Below are positions 17,627 to 26,412 of a DNA stretch of 64,000 nucleotides, piece after piece; positions within the stretch are counted from its first letter, which is position 1, and each line of letters begins with the position of its first letter. This stretch comes from Faucicola osloensis_C (lineage in GTDB: Bacteria > Pseudomonadota > Gammaproteobacteria > Pseudomonadales > Moraxellaceae). The notes beneath the pieces were generated by a model, which saw nothing but the letters and a program-made list of their open reading frames with translations, did not search any database and was not told the origin of the DNA. The DNA is taken from contig JABAHL010000003.1 of the NCBI GenBank assembly GCA_019353055.1, forward strand, positions 124,001-188,000, in the 5' to 3' direction. The translations under genes were made by a program, and so were the position numbers.

Positions 17627-18187
17627 TTATTTTTCTTCTTCAGTGGTCGCTTCAGATGGCGGCTGCGGCGCATCCTCTGTTTTGGCTTTTTTGGCATCCG
17701 CCTCTACTTCAGGCATACGCGCGTCTTTGGCGATTTTATCCATCACCACATGAATCATTTTATAGCCATCTGATGAGCCAAAATGGGTATTGAGCTGAAT
17801 CGCTTCATCAATCACTACTTTGTAAGGCACTTCTAAGTGCTGCTTCATCTCATACGCACCGACAAGCAATACCGCTTGCTCCACTTTATCTAGACGTGTC
17901 CAAGGGCGATCAAGTAGGCTGTCGATATAGGCGATTAAGTCATCGCTTTGCTCAATGATTTTGCTCAGTAGCTCGTGATAATAGCCCAAATGCACCGTGT
18001 GCATGGCATTCTCACTGCGGGTATGCGCTTCGATTTCGTGCGATGGATTGCCTGTCAACAGCCATTCATATAACCCTTGCACCACAAAGCGGCGTGCTTT
18101 ACGAATCGCGGTCAGGCTAGTTTTATAATTGACGGCGTTGTCTTGACTCGCCTTCTGTGGTGAGGTTTGGGTTGAATTATCAGTCAT
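17627..18187 (-). CDS. nusB: Transcription antitermination factor NusB
   Basis: A 186-residue RNA-binding protein that with NusE (S10) binds boxA in rRNA leaders and prevents termination. The core (about residues 26-160) has the all-helical NusB signature: ARRFVVQGLYEWLLTG, LDRPWTRLDKVEQAVLLVGAYEM and VIDEAIQLNTHFGSSDGYKMIHVVMDKI. It is longer than E. coli NusB (139) because of a polar N-terminal extension and a charged C-terminal tail, as in Moraxellaceae relatives. It starts 9 bp after ribH, the usual pairing. Confidence 0.96.
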   Translation of the reverse strand: MTDNSTQTSPQKASQDNAVNYKTSLTAIRKARRFVVQGLYEWLLTGNPSHEIEAHTRSENAMHTVHLGYYHELLSKIIEQSDDLIAYIDSLLDRPWTRLDKVEQAVLLVGAYEMKQHLEVPYKVVIDEAIQLNTHFGSSDGYKMIHVVMDKIAKDARMPEVEADAKKAKTEDAPQPPSEATTEEEK

Positions 18188-18196
18188 ATCGCTACC

Positions 18197-18712
18197 TTAT
18201 TCACCAGCCATTTGTGCGTCAATTTGACCCAACACGTTAATCATCTCAAGCGCGACCATGGCTGCTTCTGAGCCTTTGTTACATGCTTTGGTACCAGAGC
18301 GCTCAATGGCTTGTTCGATGCTGTCTGTGGTCAAAATTGCATTAATGACAGGCACGTCATAATCCAACCCAATCGCGCCTAAGCCTTTAGCAGATTCACC
18401 AGCGACAAAATCAAAGTGCGGCGTGCTACCACGAATCACCGCGCCTAAACCAATGATAGCGTCAAATTTATCGGTTTGTGCCATACGGGCAACCGCCAGC
18501 GGAATTTCCCAAGCACCCGGTACACGCACGACAGTAATATTGCTACCTGCGATACCATGACGCAGTAAGGTATCAATCGCGCCGCTGACCAAACTTTCTA
18601 CCACAAAGCTGTTAAAACGTCCTACCACCATACCGATTTTGGCGTGGGCATTGGTGTGTAATTCACCGCTGATATGCTGTACTTGGGCGAGTTCGTTTTG
18701 AAGATTTGCCAT
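18197..18712 (-). CDS. ribH: 6,7-dimethyl-8-ribityllumazine synthase
   Basis: The start is taken at 18712 (MANLQNELAQ), where AAAGG is 8 nt upstream; an upstream in-frame ATG at 18769 has no such site. This gives 171 residues. The enzyme joins 5-amino-6-ribitylaminouracil and dihydroxybutanone phosphate to form lumazine, the penultimate step of riboflavin synthesis. Visible motifs are the substrate-binding GRFN, the RVPGAWEIPLA stretch, GLGAVIRGSTPHFDFV with the catalytic His, and NAILTTD. Confidence 0.96.
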   Translation of the reverse strand: MANLQNELAQVQHISGELHTNAHAKIGMVVGRFNSFVVESLVSGAIDTLLRHGIAGSNITVVRVPGAWEIPLAVARMAQTDKFDAIIGLGAVIRGSTPHFDFVAGESAKGLGAIGLDYDVPVINAILTTDSIEQAIERSGTKACNKGSEAAMVALEMINVLGQIDAQMAGE

Positions 18713-18820
18713 GATGATTACCTTTAAATTGTAAAAATTAGAAGCTGATTTTGCTAGGTATGATACCATTTTTGTTAGGTTTATTCATGTTATTTAGCAT
18801 GACCCTAGGTTACTTCCATT

Positions 18821-18848
18821 AAAATAAAAAATCCGCCATAGCGACGGA
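18821..18848 (-). terminator. Intrinsic terminator downstream of gltX
   Basis: On the minus strand TCCGTCGCTATGGCGGA folds into a 7-bp stem with two wobble pairs and a CTA loop. A T-rich run (TTTTTTATTTT) follows, 23 bp after the gltX stop. Confidence 0.75.
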
Positions 18849-18870
18849 CTTTTATACAAAACAATTAAGC

Positions 18871-20367
18871 TTATTGGGTCAAAAAGCTTGGCAATGCTTT
18901 ATGACGTTTTTCCAATTCTTTCGCTTTTTTCTTACTGACACCACCCAATACCTCAATGGCATGACGCAGGCGCTGCAATGTCATATCTGCCCCAATCAAA
19001 TACATTGAATTCATCACAGGTGTGCTTGACTTGCTACCTGCGATGGCAATAAAAAATGGCGACATAAAATCACGCAACTTAATGCCCATCTCGCCTGCTA
19101 AGCCAGACAATACCGCTTGGATATTCTCCTCCGTCCATACAGGCAGGGTTTCTAACTGCCATTGCGCAAGTTGTAGAATCTCCACGGTTTGCTCAGTGGA
19201 TAACACTTTATGCTCAAAATCTGCCTCACTAATCGTTGGCAAGTTTTGGAAATAAAAGCCCGACCAATTCACTGCATCCGACAACAAGTTAATGCGTGGC
19301 TGAATGGCTTTGGCAATGGCGGTGAGTTTGTCGCTGTCATTTGCCCAATCGAGAATTTTGGTTTTTAAGGCTTCGGGTGACAGTGAACGCAACCATTCGC
19401 CATTGAGCCAAGTGAGTTTTTCCACGTCAAAAATCGGACCACCAAGCGACACCCGTTTGATGTCAAAACTGGCAATCATTTCATCCAAGGTGAATTTTTC
19501 AGCTTCATTTGGCATGGAGTAGCCCATCCGTCCCAAATAGTTGAGCAAGGCTTCTGGCAACACACCTGCATCACGGTAATAAGTGATAGATGTTGGGTTT
19601 TTGCGTTTGGATAGTTTGGATTTGTCGGGGTTTCTGAGCAGTGGCATATGACAGAGTACGGGCATATCCCAACCAAAATATTTATACAATAGTTGATGTT
19701 TTGGGGCAGAGTTAATCCACTCTTCGCCACGGATGACGTGGGTAATCTGCATCAAATGGTCATCGACCACGTTTGCCAAATGGTAGGTGGGTAGACCGTC
19801 GGTTTTGAGTAGCACTTGCATGTCCACTTGTGACCAAGGAATCTCGACCTCGCCACGTAGCATATCGTCAAATTTACATACACCCTCGTCTGGCACACGC
19901 ATACGAATGACAAATGGCTTGCCTTCGGCGGCGAGCTTGTCCGATTGTTCACGGGAAAGGTTCGCATAGCGACCGTCATATTTTGGGGTTTCACCCCGCG
20001 CCATTTGTTCGGCTCGCATTTGATCTAACTCTTCGGCTGTGGCAAAACAGCGGAACGCATGACCTTTGTCCAACAGTTCTTCGGCGTATTGTTTGTAGAT
20101 GTCTTTACGCTCGCTTTGGCGATACGGTGCGTGTGGACCGCCGACGTCTGGACCTTCTGACCAGTCAAGACCGACCCAGCGCAGGGCGTCCAAAATCATT
20201 TGTTCAGATTGCGCGGTGGAGCGCGTTTGGTCGGTGTCTTCAATGCGCAGGATAAAGTCACCGCCATGCGCTTTGGCAAAGGCAAGGTTAAATAGGGCAA
20301 TATAGGCGGTGCCAACGTGGGGAAAGCCTGTAGGACTTGGGGCAATACGGGTGCGGACTTTTGACAT
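18871..20367 (-). CDS. gltX: Glutamate--tRNA ligase
   Basis: A 498-residue class I aminoacyl-tRNA synthetase charging tRNA-Glu. The N-terminus shows the HIGH-type signature in APSPTGFPHVGTA at residues 9-21. The KMSKS-type loop is KLSKRKNP at about residue 255. The C-terminal half holds the anticodon-binding helical domain ending in KKKAKELEKRHKALPSFL. It is a single gene with its own downstream terminator. A tRNA-Glu gene lies about 1.1 kb away. Confidence 0.98.
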   Translation of the reverse strand: MSKVRTRIAPSPTGFPHVGTAYIALFNLAFAKAHGGDFILRIEDTDQTRSTAQSEQMILDALRWVGLDWSEGPDVGGPHAPYRQSERKDIYKQYAEELLDKGHAFRCFATAEELDQMRAEQMARGETPKYDGRYANLSREQSDKLAAEGKPFVIRMRVPDEGVCKFDDMLRGEVEIPWSQVDMQVLLKTDGLPTYHLANVVDDHLMQITHVIRGEEWINSAPKHQLLYKYFGWDMPVLCHMPLLRNPDKSKLSKRKNPTSITYYRDAGVLPEALLNYLGRMGYSMPNEAEKFTLDEMIASFDIKRVSLGGPIFDVEKLTWLNGEWLRSLSPEALKTKILDWANDSDKLTAIAKAIQPRINLLSDAVNWSGFYFQNLPTISEADFEHKVLSTEQTVEILQLAQWQLETLPVWTEENIQAVLSGLAGEMGIKLRDFMSPFFIAIAGSKSSTPVMNSMYLIGADMTLQRLRHAIEVLGGVSKKKAKELEKRHKALPSFLTQ

Positions 20368-20541
20368 GGATTTCTCAATTTTACGAAAATTTTAAATTAG
20401 CGGCTATTATAGCTGACTATCGAATTTTTATAAATTGAATCCTAGCGATGATAGGTGGCTGATAAAATCTAAATTTGGAAGGCAACGCTAAATGCTAGAT
20501 TGACTTTGGCATATTAGCGTTATTTTTGAAGACTAATTCAA

Positions 20542-21168
20542 TTATTTATCCTTGCGATGACGAATGATTTCGACAATCATTGGCACCACCGAAAACACGA
20601 TAATCGCAATCATAATCCACGAGAAATGTTCTTTGACAAAAGGTAATTGACCAAAAAAATAGCCTAGCGTGGTAAAAGATACGACCCATAATACCGCGCC
20701 AACGATGTTATAGCGAGCAAACTGGGCATAATTCATGTTCCCCATCCCGCCTACAAACGGCGCAAAAGTGCGTACAATGGGAATAAAACGGGCAATAATA
20801 ATGGTGCGTCCGCCGTATTTTTCATAATAATCGTGGGTTTTTTGCAAATAGCTTTGCTTAAAAATCTTGGAATTGGGATTGGAAAATAACTTTTGCCCAA
20901 AGTGTTTGCCAATCTCAAAATTGACAAAATCACCCAATATTGCCGCCACAATCAATAAACCAATCAGCACAAAAATATTCATATCGCCCACTGCGGCAAT
21001 GGTGCCTGCGGCAAACAACATCGAATCCCCGGGCAAAAATGGCAACACCACCAGACCGGTCTCGCAAAACACAATGGCAAACAAAATCGCATAAATCCAA
21101 TTGCCATAATTTTTGACCAATTCTTGTAAATGGTCACCGATATGCAAAATAAAATCAACCAACCACAT
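20542..21168 (-). CDS. DedA family membrane protein
   Basis: A 208-residue inner-membrane protein of the DedA/VTT (SNARE-associated) family, which includes the E. coli YqjA/YghB undecaprenyl-phosphate and membrane-homeostasis proteins. Signatures are the FCETGLVVLPFLPGDSMLFAAG stretch at about residues 35-56 and the basic loop RFIPIVRTFAPFVGGMG at about 127-143, flanked by hydrophobic helices. The exact substrate cannot be read from the sequence. It is a single gene divergent from the tRNA pair. Confidence 0.9.
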   Translation of the reverse strand: MWLVDFILHIGDHLQELVKNYGNWIYAILFAIVFCETGLVVLPFLPGDSMLFAAGTIAAVGDMNIFVLIGLLIVAAILGDFVNFEIGKHFGQKLFSNPNSKIFKQSYLQKTHDYYEKYGGRTIIIARFIPIVRTFAPFVGGMGNMNYAQFARYNIVGAVLWVVSFTTLGYFFGQLPFVKEHFSWIMIAIIVFSVVPMIVEIIRHRKDK

Positions 21169-21300
21169 GGGCTATCCTTATAATTTTAGACAAAACAACA
21201 AAATATAACTAATTTACAGTCATTATATGAAGGTAACATTAAGCAGGCATCATTATAGCAAGAATGGGTAAAAATTTTGTGTTTTTAGGCAAAAATCATC

Positions 21301-21329
21301 TTGACAGCAAAATCAGTTTTCAATAAAAT
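21301..21329 (+). promoter_or_regulatory. sigma70 promoter for tRNA-Ala/tRNA-Glu
   Basis: TTGACA (21301-21306), a 17-bp spacer and TAAAAT (21324-21329) are followed by a GC-rich discriminator (ACGCGCAC). The latter is typical of stable RNA promoters under stringent control. The first tRNA begins 43 bp further on. Confidence 0.85.
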
Positions 21330-21372
21330 ACGCGCACTCTTAGGCAAAGCAGTCTAAATAATTCCCAAAAAT

Positions 21373-21448
21373 GGGGCTATAGCTCAGTTGGTAGAGCACT
21401 TGCATGGCATGCAAGGGGTCAGCGGTTCGACTCCGCTTAGCTCCACCA
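21373..21448 (+). tRNA. tRNA-Ala (anticodon GGC)
   Basis: A 76-nt cloverleaf with the 3' CCA encoded. The acceptor stem GGGGCTA / TAGCTCC has one G-T pair. The anticodon arm CTTGC-ATGGCAT-GCAAG gives anticodon GGC, and the T-loop is GTTCGACTC. It is co-transcribed with tRNA-Glu 35 bp downstream. Confidence 0.97.
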
Positions 21449-21483
21449 CTATTAAGTCTGCTTAGAGCACCTCGTGCGATTGC

Positions 21484-21559
21484 GTCCCCATCGTCTAGAG
21501 GCCTAGGACATCGCCCTTTCACGGCGGTAACCGGGGTTCGAATCCCCGTGGGGACGCCA
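21484..21559 (+). tRNA. tRNA-Glu (anticodon TTC)
   Basis: A 76-nt cloverleaf with CCA encoded. The acceptor stem is GTCCCCA / TGGGGAC, the anticodon loop CTTTCAC gives TTC, and the T-arm is CGGGGTTCGAATCCCCG. It is the second gene of the tRNA pair and is followed by an intrinsic terminator. Confidence 0.98.
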
Positions 21560-21571
21560 CTTATTTAAAAA

Positions 21572-21602
21572 AGCCATTGTCTGACGGACGATGGCTTTTT
21601 TG
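21572..21602 (+). terminator. Intrinsic terminator of the tRNA operon
   Basis: AGCCATTGTC / GACGATGGCT forms a 10-bp stem with one wobble pair and a 5-nt loop. It is followed by TTTTTTG and starts 13 bp after tRNA-Glu. Confidence 0.9.
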
Positions 21603-21931
21603 TTTTTGGTATCTTCTAGTATTGTCTTGCCACACGCTAGGTTACAGCAGTTTGCTTTTTTCCCATGCCGCATGCCTCACCCCAAAAAATCAATTTTCCT
21701 TGCGCTCAGTTGACGCTTTGTCATCAAAATTAGCATATAATTGAGCGCGCAATTGCGTATGGGATAAATGATTTTTTGGCTATCTGCTTTGAGCTACTTG
21801 ATTTAAGCTACTTGATTCTAGCTACTTGATTCTAGCTACTTGATTTTAGCCACTAAGTTTTACCACTCGGGATTTTACCACTTGAGTTTTGACTCGCTGA
21901 TTTTAAGCTATTAGGAAACTGGGCGAAGACT
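21603..21931. other. Gene-free stretch before the ydjM-like gene, with a 14-bp tandem repeat
   Basis: No credible gene is visible here. The main structure is a tandem array at 21792-21861: four near-identical 14-bp units based on AGCTACTTGATTYT, then a degenerate fifth unit and further diverged copies almost to the next start codon. Units are contiguous without spacers, so this is not CRISPR. No clear promoter was recognised. Confidence 0.7.
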
Positions 21932-22651
21932 ATGGCAAATTTTAACACCCACATAAGCGTCGCTTTTGTCGCAAGTGGCGTCACTGGCTTGGTGATTTAT
22001 AAGGCAGGGATGCTGACCGCGCCTGAATATTTGATGTGTGTGGTGGCTGGTACCATTGGTGGCTTGCTGCCCGATATTGATTTGGACCACTCAGTACCCG
22101 CGACCGTAGGATTTAATGTCGTATCGCTGTTGAGCGCATTTTTTATTGTTATCTTGTGTGTCGGGCAGTTTTCGTTGGTTGCATTGGCAGGATTGTGGTT
22201 AGCATCTTATTTGCTGATGCGCTACGGTGTGTTTAATTTATATAGCAAATTGACGGTGCACCGCGGTATCGTGCACTCGATTCCCTATTTGGGTATTATG
22301 GCGATGACCCTCGTGTACGCTAGCTTTTATGGGTTTAAGCAAGGCGCTGTTATCAGTTGGTTTTTAGGGCTGTTTTTGATGTTTGGCGCCATTGTTCATC
22401 TGCTGTTAGATGAGATGTTTAGCGTCAACCTGTTAGGGCTGAGTGTCAAAAAATCTTTTGGTACCGCGTTTAAAGTGTTTAAATTCGATCAAGTAGGCTG
22501 GTACTTGGGCTTATATGCCATCTTGGCTGCCCTGATTGTGTTTGCCCCGCCATTTAAGGTATTTTGGCAGACGCTACAAGACCCGATTAGTTGGCTTATT
22601 TTAAAGAAAAATATCTTGCCTACCGCCATCAACCTACCGAACATTCATTAA
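21932..22651 (+). CDS. Membrane-bound metal-dependent hydrolase, YdjM/DUF457 family
   Basis: A 239-residue inner-membrane protein. Putative metal ligands typical of the family are DIDLDHS at about residues 50-56, HRGIVHS at about 111-117, and HLLLDE at about 153-158. Several hydrophobic helices surround them. E. coli YdjM is LexA-regulated, but no LexA box was seen here. The biochemical substrate is unknown. It ends 1 bp before ychJ, suggesting co-transcription. Confidence 0.85.
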   Translation: MANFNTHISVAFVASGVTGLVIYKAGMLTAPEYLMCVVAGTIGGLLPDIDLDHSVPATVGFNVVSLLSAFFIVILCVGQFSLVALAGLWLASYLLMRYGVFNLYSKLTVHRGIVHSIPYLGIMAMTLVYASFYGFKQGAVISWFLGLFLMFGAIVHLLLDEMFSVNLLGLSVKKSFGTAFKVFKFDQVGWYLGLYAILAALIVFAPPFKVFWQTLQDPISWLILKKNILPTAINLPNIH

Positions 22652-22652
22652 T

Positions 22653-23216
22653 ATGATACATACGTCATCTTGCCCGTGCGGTTCTACACTGTCTTATGCT
22701 GATTGCTGTGCGCCCCTGCATATGGGGCAAAAATTCGCCGATAACGCAGCACAGCTAATGCGCGCTCGGTACGCGGCATTTGTGCTTCAACATGTCGAGT
22801 ATATCGTTGCCACTACCGCACCTTTTCAACGGCCGCTACTCGATACAAAAGCAATTAGCGACTGGGCGCAGCAGACCGACTGGGCAGGACTTGAAGTCAT
22901 CAACCATCTAGCAAAACTCGGCAAACGCCATGCACAAGTCGAGTTTAAAGCCTACTTTTACTTGCCTAATGCATCGACTGGGCATTCCGCGGGTTTGGAC
23001 TTAGCGGGTTTGGACTTAGCGGTTTTAGACAACAAAGGTTTAGACAGCAAAGGCGTCCATCATGAGCTATCCACTTTTGTGAATATACCCACCCATGACA
23101 ACAGCCGTTGGTATTTTTTGGATCCGACAGTGGTCATGCCTGTGACCCAAAAGCAGCCTTGCCCCTGTGGTAGTGGTGAGAAATACAAACGCTGCTGTGG
23201 ACAGTTTTTGGCTTAA
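22653..23216 (+). CDS. YchJ-like SEC-C motif protein (UPF0225)
   Basis: A 187-residue protein with zinc-binding cysteine clusters at both ends. The N-terminus has SCPCGSTLSYADCCAPLH and the C-terminus a canonical SEC-C motif, PCPCGSGEKYKRCCG. The core NAAQLMRARYAAFVLQHVEYI is the NTF2-like UPF0225 domain. It is longer than E. coli YchJ (152) because of an inserted leucine/aspartate-rich stretch at about residues 110-131, made of repeated short units. Its function is unknown; SEC-C motifs bind zinc and, in SecA, SecB or ribosomes. Confidence 0.9.
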   Translation: MIHTSSCPCGSTLSYADCCAPLHMGQKFADNAAQLMRARYAAFVLQHVEYIVATTAPFQRPLLDTKAISDWAQQTDWAGLEVINHLAKLGKRHAQVEFKAYFYLPNASTGHSAGLDLAGLDLAVLDNKGLDSKGVHHELSTFVNIPTHDNSRWYFLDPTVVMPVTQKQPCPCGSGEKYKRCCGQFLA

Positions 23217-23355
23217 TCGCTGCACCATTGATAACAAAAACTTTAACAACCGCTCTACAATTTTTTTGTTTTTTAAAAGGGCTTTTTTGCTAGACTAATT
23301 TTATTTGCGATTTTGCGATAAAGACAACAAGACAACGATATTAAAGGAGAGTCCC

Positions 23356-24498
23356 ATGCCAGCGCTACGCCAAGATATTGATCCAGACGGTTTATTAGAA
23401 TACTCTGTGGTCTATACCGACCGCTCGCTCAATCACATGTCCAAAAAATTCCAAACCGTGATGAATGATTTGTCCACAAGTTTAAAAAACGTGTACAACG
23501 CTGATGCGGTGGCAATCGTGCCCGGTACAGGGACTTACGGTATGGAAGCGGTTGCGCGCCAGCTTGCCACTGACCAAACAGTGCTTATCATCCGCAACGG
23601 TTTTTTTAGTTTTCGCTGGACGCAAATCCTTGAAAAAGGTCGTATCACGGATGACGTGACCGTCCTGACCGCACATATCGGCGACAACAGCGATTCAATT
23701 GGGCAACAACAGCAGTTTGAGCCAGTGGCAATCGACGCGGCTGTCGCTGAGATTCAATCTAAAAAACCTGCGGTGGTATTTGCCCCGCATGTCGAAACCG
23801 CGGCAGGCTTGATGCTGCCTGATGACTACATCAAACAACTTGCCGATGCGGTACATAGCGTCGGTGGTTTACTGGTCATCGACTGTATCGCATCAGGCTG
23901 TATATGGCTTGACATGAAAGCGTTGGGCATTGATGTGCTCATCTCTGCGCCACAAAAAGGCTGGTCAAGCACGCCATGTGCGGGGCTAGTAATGATGAAT
24001 GAACAAGCGGTTGCCAAAGTGGAAGCCACCGAATCGACCAGTTTTGGGCTGGATCTCAAACAGTGGCTCACTATCATGCGCGCTTATGAAAATGGCGGTC
24101 ATGCGTATCATGCGACGATGCCAACCGATGGGCTGACCAAATTCCGCGATACCGTCAAAGAAGCCGAAGCGATTGGACTTGATAAACTCAAAAGCGCCCA
24201 ATTTGAATTGGGTCAAAAAGTGCTCTCTGTCCTCAATCAACACGATATCATCAGCGTCGCAGCTGAAGGCTACCAAGCGCCGGGTGTAATTGTGGTCTAT
24301 ACCGACCGTGATGATATGCATAAAGGTGCAGCATTTGCAGCCCAAGGCTTACAAATTGCAGGCGGCGTGCCACTGAAAGTTGGCGAACCTGACAGCTTTA
24401 AAACATTCCGTTTAGGTCTATTTGGGTTAGATAAATTAACAGATGTCGACGGCACAGTCAGCCGTTTTAAGCAAGCGCTTGAGAAAGTATTAGCTTAA
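23356..24498 (+). CDS. Class V PLP-dependent aminotransferase (alanine/serine-glyoxylate type)
   Basis: The start is placed at 23356 because AAAGGAGA lies 6 nt upstream; the frame is open further upstream. The 380-residue fold-type I enzyme has the phosphate-binding loop PGTGTYGMEAVARQL at about residues 56-70, the cofactor aspartate D176 in VIDCIASG, and the Schiff-base lysine K201 in SAPQKGWSSTP. The family transaminates small amino and keto acids such as alanine, serine and glyoxylate; the exact substrate cannot be told. It is a single gene with its own terminator. Confidence 0.88.
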   Translation: MPALRQDIDPDGLLEYSVVYTDRSLNHMSKKFQTVMNDLSTSLKNVYNADAVAIVPGTGTYGMEAVARQLATDQTVLIIRNGFFSFRWTQILEKGRITDDVTVLTAHIGDNSDSIGQQQQFEPVAIDAAVAEIQSKKPAVVFAPHVETAAGLMLPDDYIKQLADAVHSVGGLLVIDCIASGCIWLDMKALGIDVLISAPQKGWSSTPCAGLVMMNEQAVAKVEATESTSFGLDLKQWLTIMRAYENGGHAYHATMPTDGLTKFRDTVKEAEAIGLDKLKSAQFELGQKVLSVLNQHDIISVAAEGYQAPGVIVVYTDRDDMHKGAAFAAQGLQIAGGVPLKVGEPDSFKTFRLGLFGLDKLTDVDGTVSRFKQALEKVLA

Positions 24499-24568
24499 TG
24501 ATTAGTGTATGCATTAGCGCATTGATTAGCAGAACAACGGTTTATTTTAAAAGCTCTGTAAACTTAAA

Positions 24569-24594
24569 AGCTCTGGGAAACAGGGCTTTTTTTA
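24569..24594 (+). terminator. Intrinsic terminator after the aminotransferase gene
   Basis: AGCTCTG / CAGGGCT (one wobble) with a GGAAA loop is followed by TTTTTTT. The preceding bases (24546-24564) are a near-copy of the 5' part of the hairpin, another local duplication. Confidence 0.8.
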
Positions 24595-24605
24595 TCTCTT
24601 AACAC

Positions 24606-25508
24606 TCACTCATACAGCCTTTTTGCCATGCGAAAGGTATTGCAATGGGCTTCCACCACATCGTCGATGTTTTCTGAGTAGCCGCCACCCATCACCACCG
24701 CCACTGGGATTCCATGGGCTTTGGCTTGGCTAAATACAAACGCATCACGCTTGGCACAGCCGTCACGGGTGAGCGCAAGTTTACCGAGCTTATCGGTGGC
24801 GAGCACATCCACAGCGGACTGGTAAAACAGCATATCGGGTTTCACTTTTGTGATGAGTGCTGGCAGCGTATCCATTAATAGTGCTAAATACGCGTCATCG
24901 CCTGTCTCGTTTGGCAAATCAATATCCAAATCGGATGCTTGCTTGCGAAACGGATAGTTTTTTGCCCCATGCATACTGAAGGTAAATACTCGGGGTTCAT
25001 TTGCCATCAAATGCGCTGTACCGTTGCCTTGATGCACATCCAAATCCACGGTCAGAATTTGGGTCGCCTGTCCACGTGCCAACAATAAATTACTCGCCAC
25101 CACCACATCGTTAAACACGCAAAACCCTTCGCCATGATCGGCAAAGGCATGGTGGGTGCCGCCTGCGATGTTGAGCGCGACACCGAATTGTTTGGCGAAT
25201 AGCGCACATTCATAAGTGCCGTGGGCAATCACACGTTCCCGCTCAACGAGCCTTGGCGTCATCTCAAAGCCGATGGCACGCGCGTCTTTAGCGGGCAATG
25301 TTTGGTGTTTTAGATGCTGCCAGTAGGTTTGTGTATGTGTGGTGAGAATTTCGTCTTCGCTCAATCGCTGCGGGGTAAAAAAATTGGCTGGGTTGAATGT
25401 ACCCTCCGCCAATAACCGCGCCGCAATCATCGGATATTTTTGCATAGGGAAACGGTGACGCTCAGGAACGTCATATTTAAAAATATCAGAATAAGCGACT
25501 TTTATCAT
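24606..25508 (-). CDS. Histone-deacetylase/acetoin-utilisation-like amidohydrolase
   Basis: The start is taken at the ATG at 25508 (MIKVAYSD), 1 nt after the stop of the upstream gene; this gives 300 residues. It is a zinc-dependent arginase/deacetylase-fold protein. The signature GTHHAFADHGEGFCVFND (about residues 116-133) holds the catalytic His pair, DLDVHQGNGT (about 152-161) the zinc ligands, and VVMGGGYSENID the C-terminal loop. Bacterial members deacetylate small molecules, polyamines or proteins; the substrate is unknown. It is the last gene of a three-gene operon. Confidence 0.9.
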   Translation of the reverse strand: MIKVAYSDIFKYDVPERHRFPMQKYPMIAARLLAEGTFNPANFFTPQRLSEDEILTTHTQTYWQHLKHQTLPAKDARAIGFEMTPRLVERERVIAHGTYECALFAKQFGVALNIAGGTHHAFADHGEGFCVFNDVVVASNLLLARGQATQILTVDLDVHQGNGTAHLMANEPRVFTFSMHGAKNYPFRKQASDLDIDLPNETGDDAYLALLMDTLPALITKVKPDMLFYQSAVDVLATDKLGKLALTRDGCAKRDAFVFSQAKAHGIPVAVVMGGGYSENIDDVVEAHCNTFRMAKRLYE

Positions 25509-25509
25509 A

Positions 25510-26394
25510 TTATAAGCTCGCCCCCACTTTGCGGGCGATGGCAATGCCTTCTTCAATGGTTAAGCGGGTCGGATTATTAGGGATATCTTTAAATAAAATA
25601 TCACCATCCCGAAACATCAAACATTCATCCACATACAGCTGTTGCCAGTGTTCGTTATAAGTCAAAGGAATGGTGGTAATCAAGGTCACTTTATCGGTCT
25701 GCGAGGTCACTTCACTAAAATCAATCGCCAGCTCACTGTCAGCGAGCTTCGCCTCACCAAATGGCGCTTTACGGGTAATAAAAAATAGCAAACTCCCTGC
25801 ATACGCTAGCTGCCAATCGCCATTGCTAATGAGACAATTAAACAAGCCCAACGCCGATAACTCACGACAAATCGTGGTCAAAAACTGGAATAACACCTCG
25901 TCACTGGGCGGCTCACTAAACTGTGATTTGAGTCGATTGAGCAGATAACAAAACGCCATCTCCGAATCGGTTGTACCTACGGGCTGATAGTGGGTGGGCA
26001 CAGGACTGAGCTGGTCAATAAAATCCATCTGCAATTGCCCATTATGCGCAAACGCCCATTCCTCGCCCCATACCTCACGGACAAATGGGTGGGTATTAGC
26101 CAAGCAATTTGTGCCTTGCGTGGCTTTGCGAATATGGCTAATCACATTCATCGCCTTAATCGGATAACTGTTGACTAAATCCGCCACCGGTGAGCAGAAA
26201 CTTGGCTTGTCATCGTGAAATTGACGCAGCCCTGCTTTACGATTACCCTGCGATGGGTCGGGATTTTTTTCAAAAAACACAATGCCAAACCCATCAGTAT
26301 GGATATCGGTCTGCCCGCCCCGCTGACGAAACCCCGCAAAGCTAAAATGAATATCAGTGGGTGTGTTGCAATTCATACCCAGAAGTTGGCACAT
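25510..26394 (-). CDS. Class II glutamine amidotransferase, YafJ-like
   Basis: A 294-residue N-terminal-nucleophile amidotransferase. Cys2 in MCQLLGMN would be the catalytic nucleophile after Met removal. The glutamine-binding signatures RGGQTDIHTDGFGI, NVISHIRKATQG and NTHPFVREVWGEEWAFAHNGQL are clear. YafJ-like proteins have only this domain, and the acceptor substrate is unknown. It is translationally adjacent to the deacetylase-like gene (1 nt gap), suggesting a joint pathway. Confidence 0.9.
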   Translation of the reverse strand: MCQLLGMNCNTPTDIHFSFAGFRQRGGQTDIHTDGFGIVFFEKNPDPSQGNRKAGLRQFHDDKPSFCSPVADLVNSYPIKAMNVISHIRKATQGTNCLANTHPFVREVWGEEWAFAHNGQLQMDFIDQLSPVPTHYQPVGTTDSEMAFCYLLNRLKSQFSEPPSDEVLFQFLTTICRELSALGLFNCLISNGDWQLAYAGSLLFFITRKAPFGEAKLADSELAIDFSEVTSQTDKVTLITTIPLTYNEHWQQLYVDECLMFRDGDILFKDIPNNPTRLTIEEGIAIARKVGASL

Positions 26395-26412
26395 GGTGAT
26401 TAGGGTTCCTTT

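Noticed and set aside
21792..21861. 14-bp array as CRISPR
   Set aside because: Units are contiguous without spacers and far too short.
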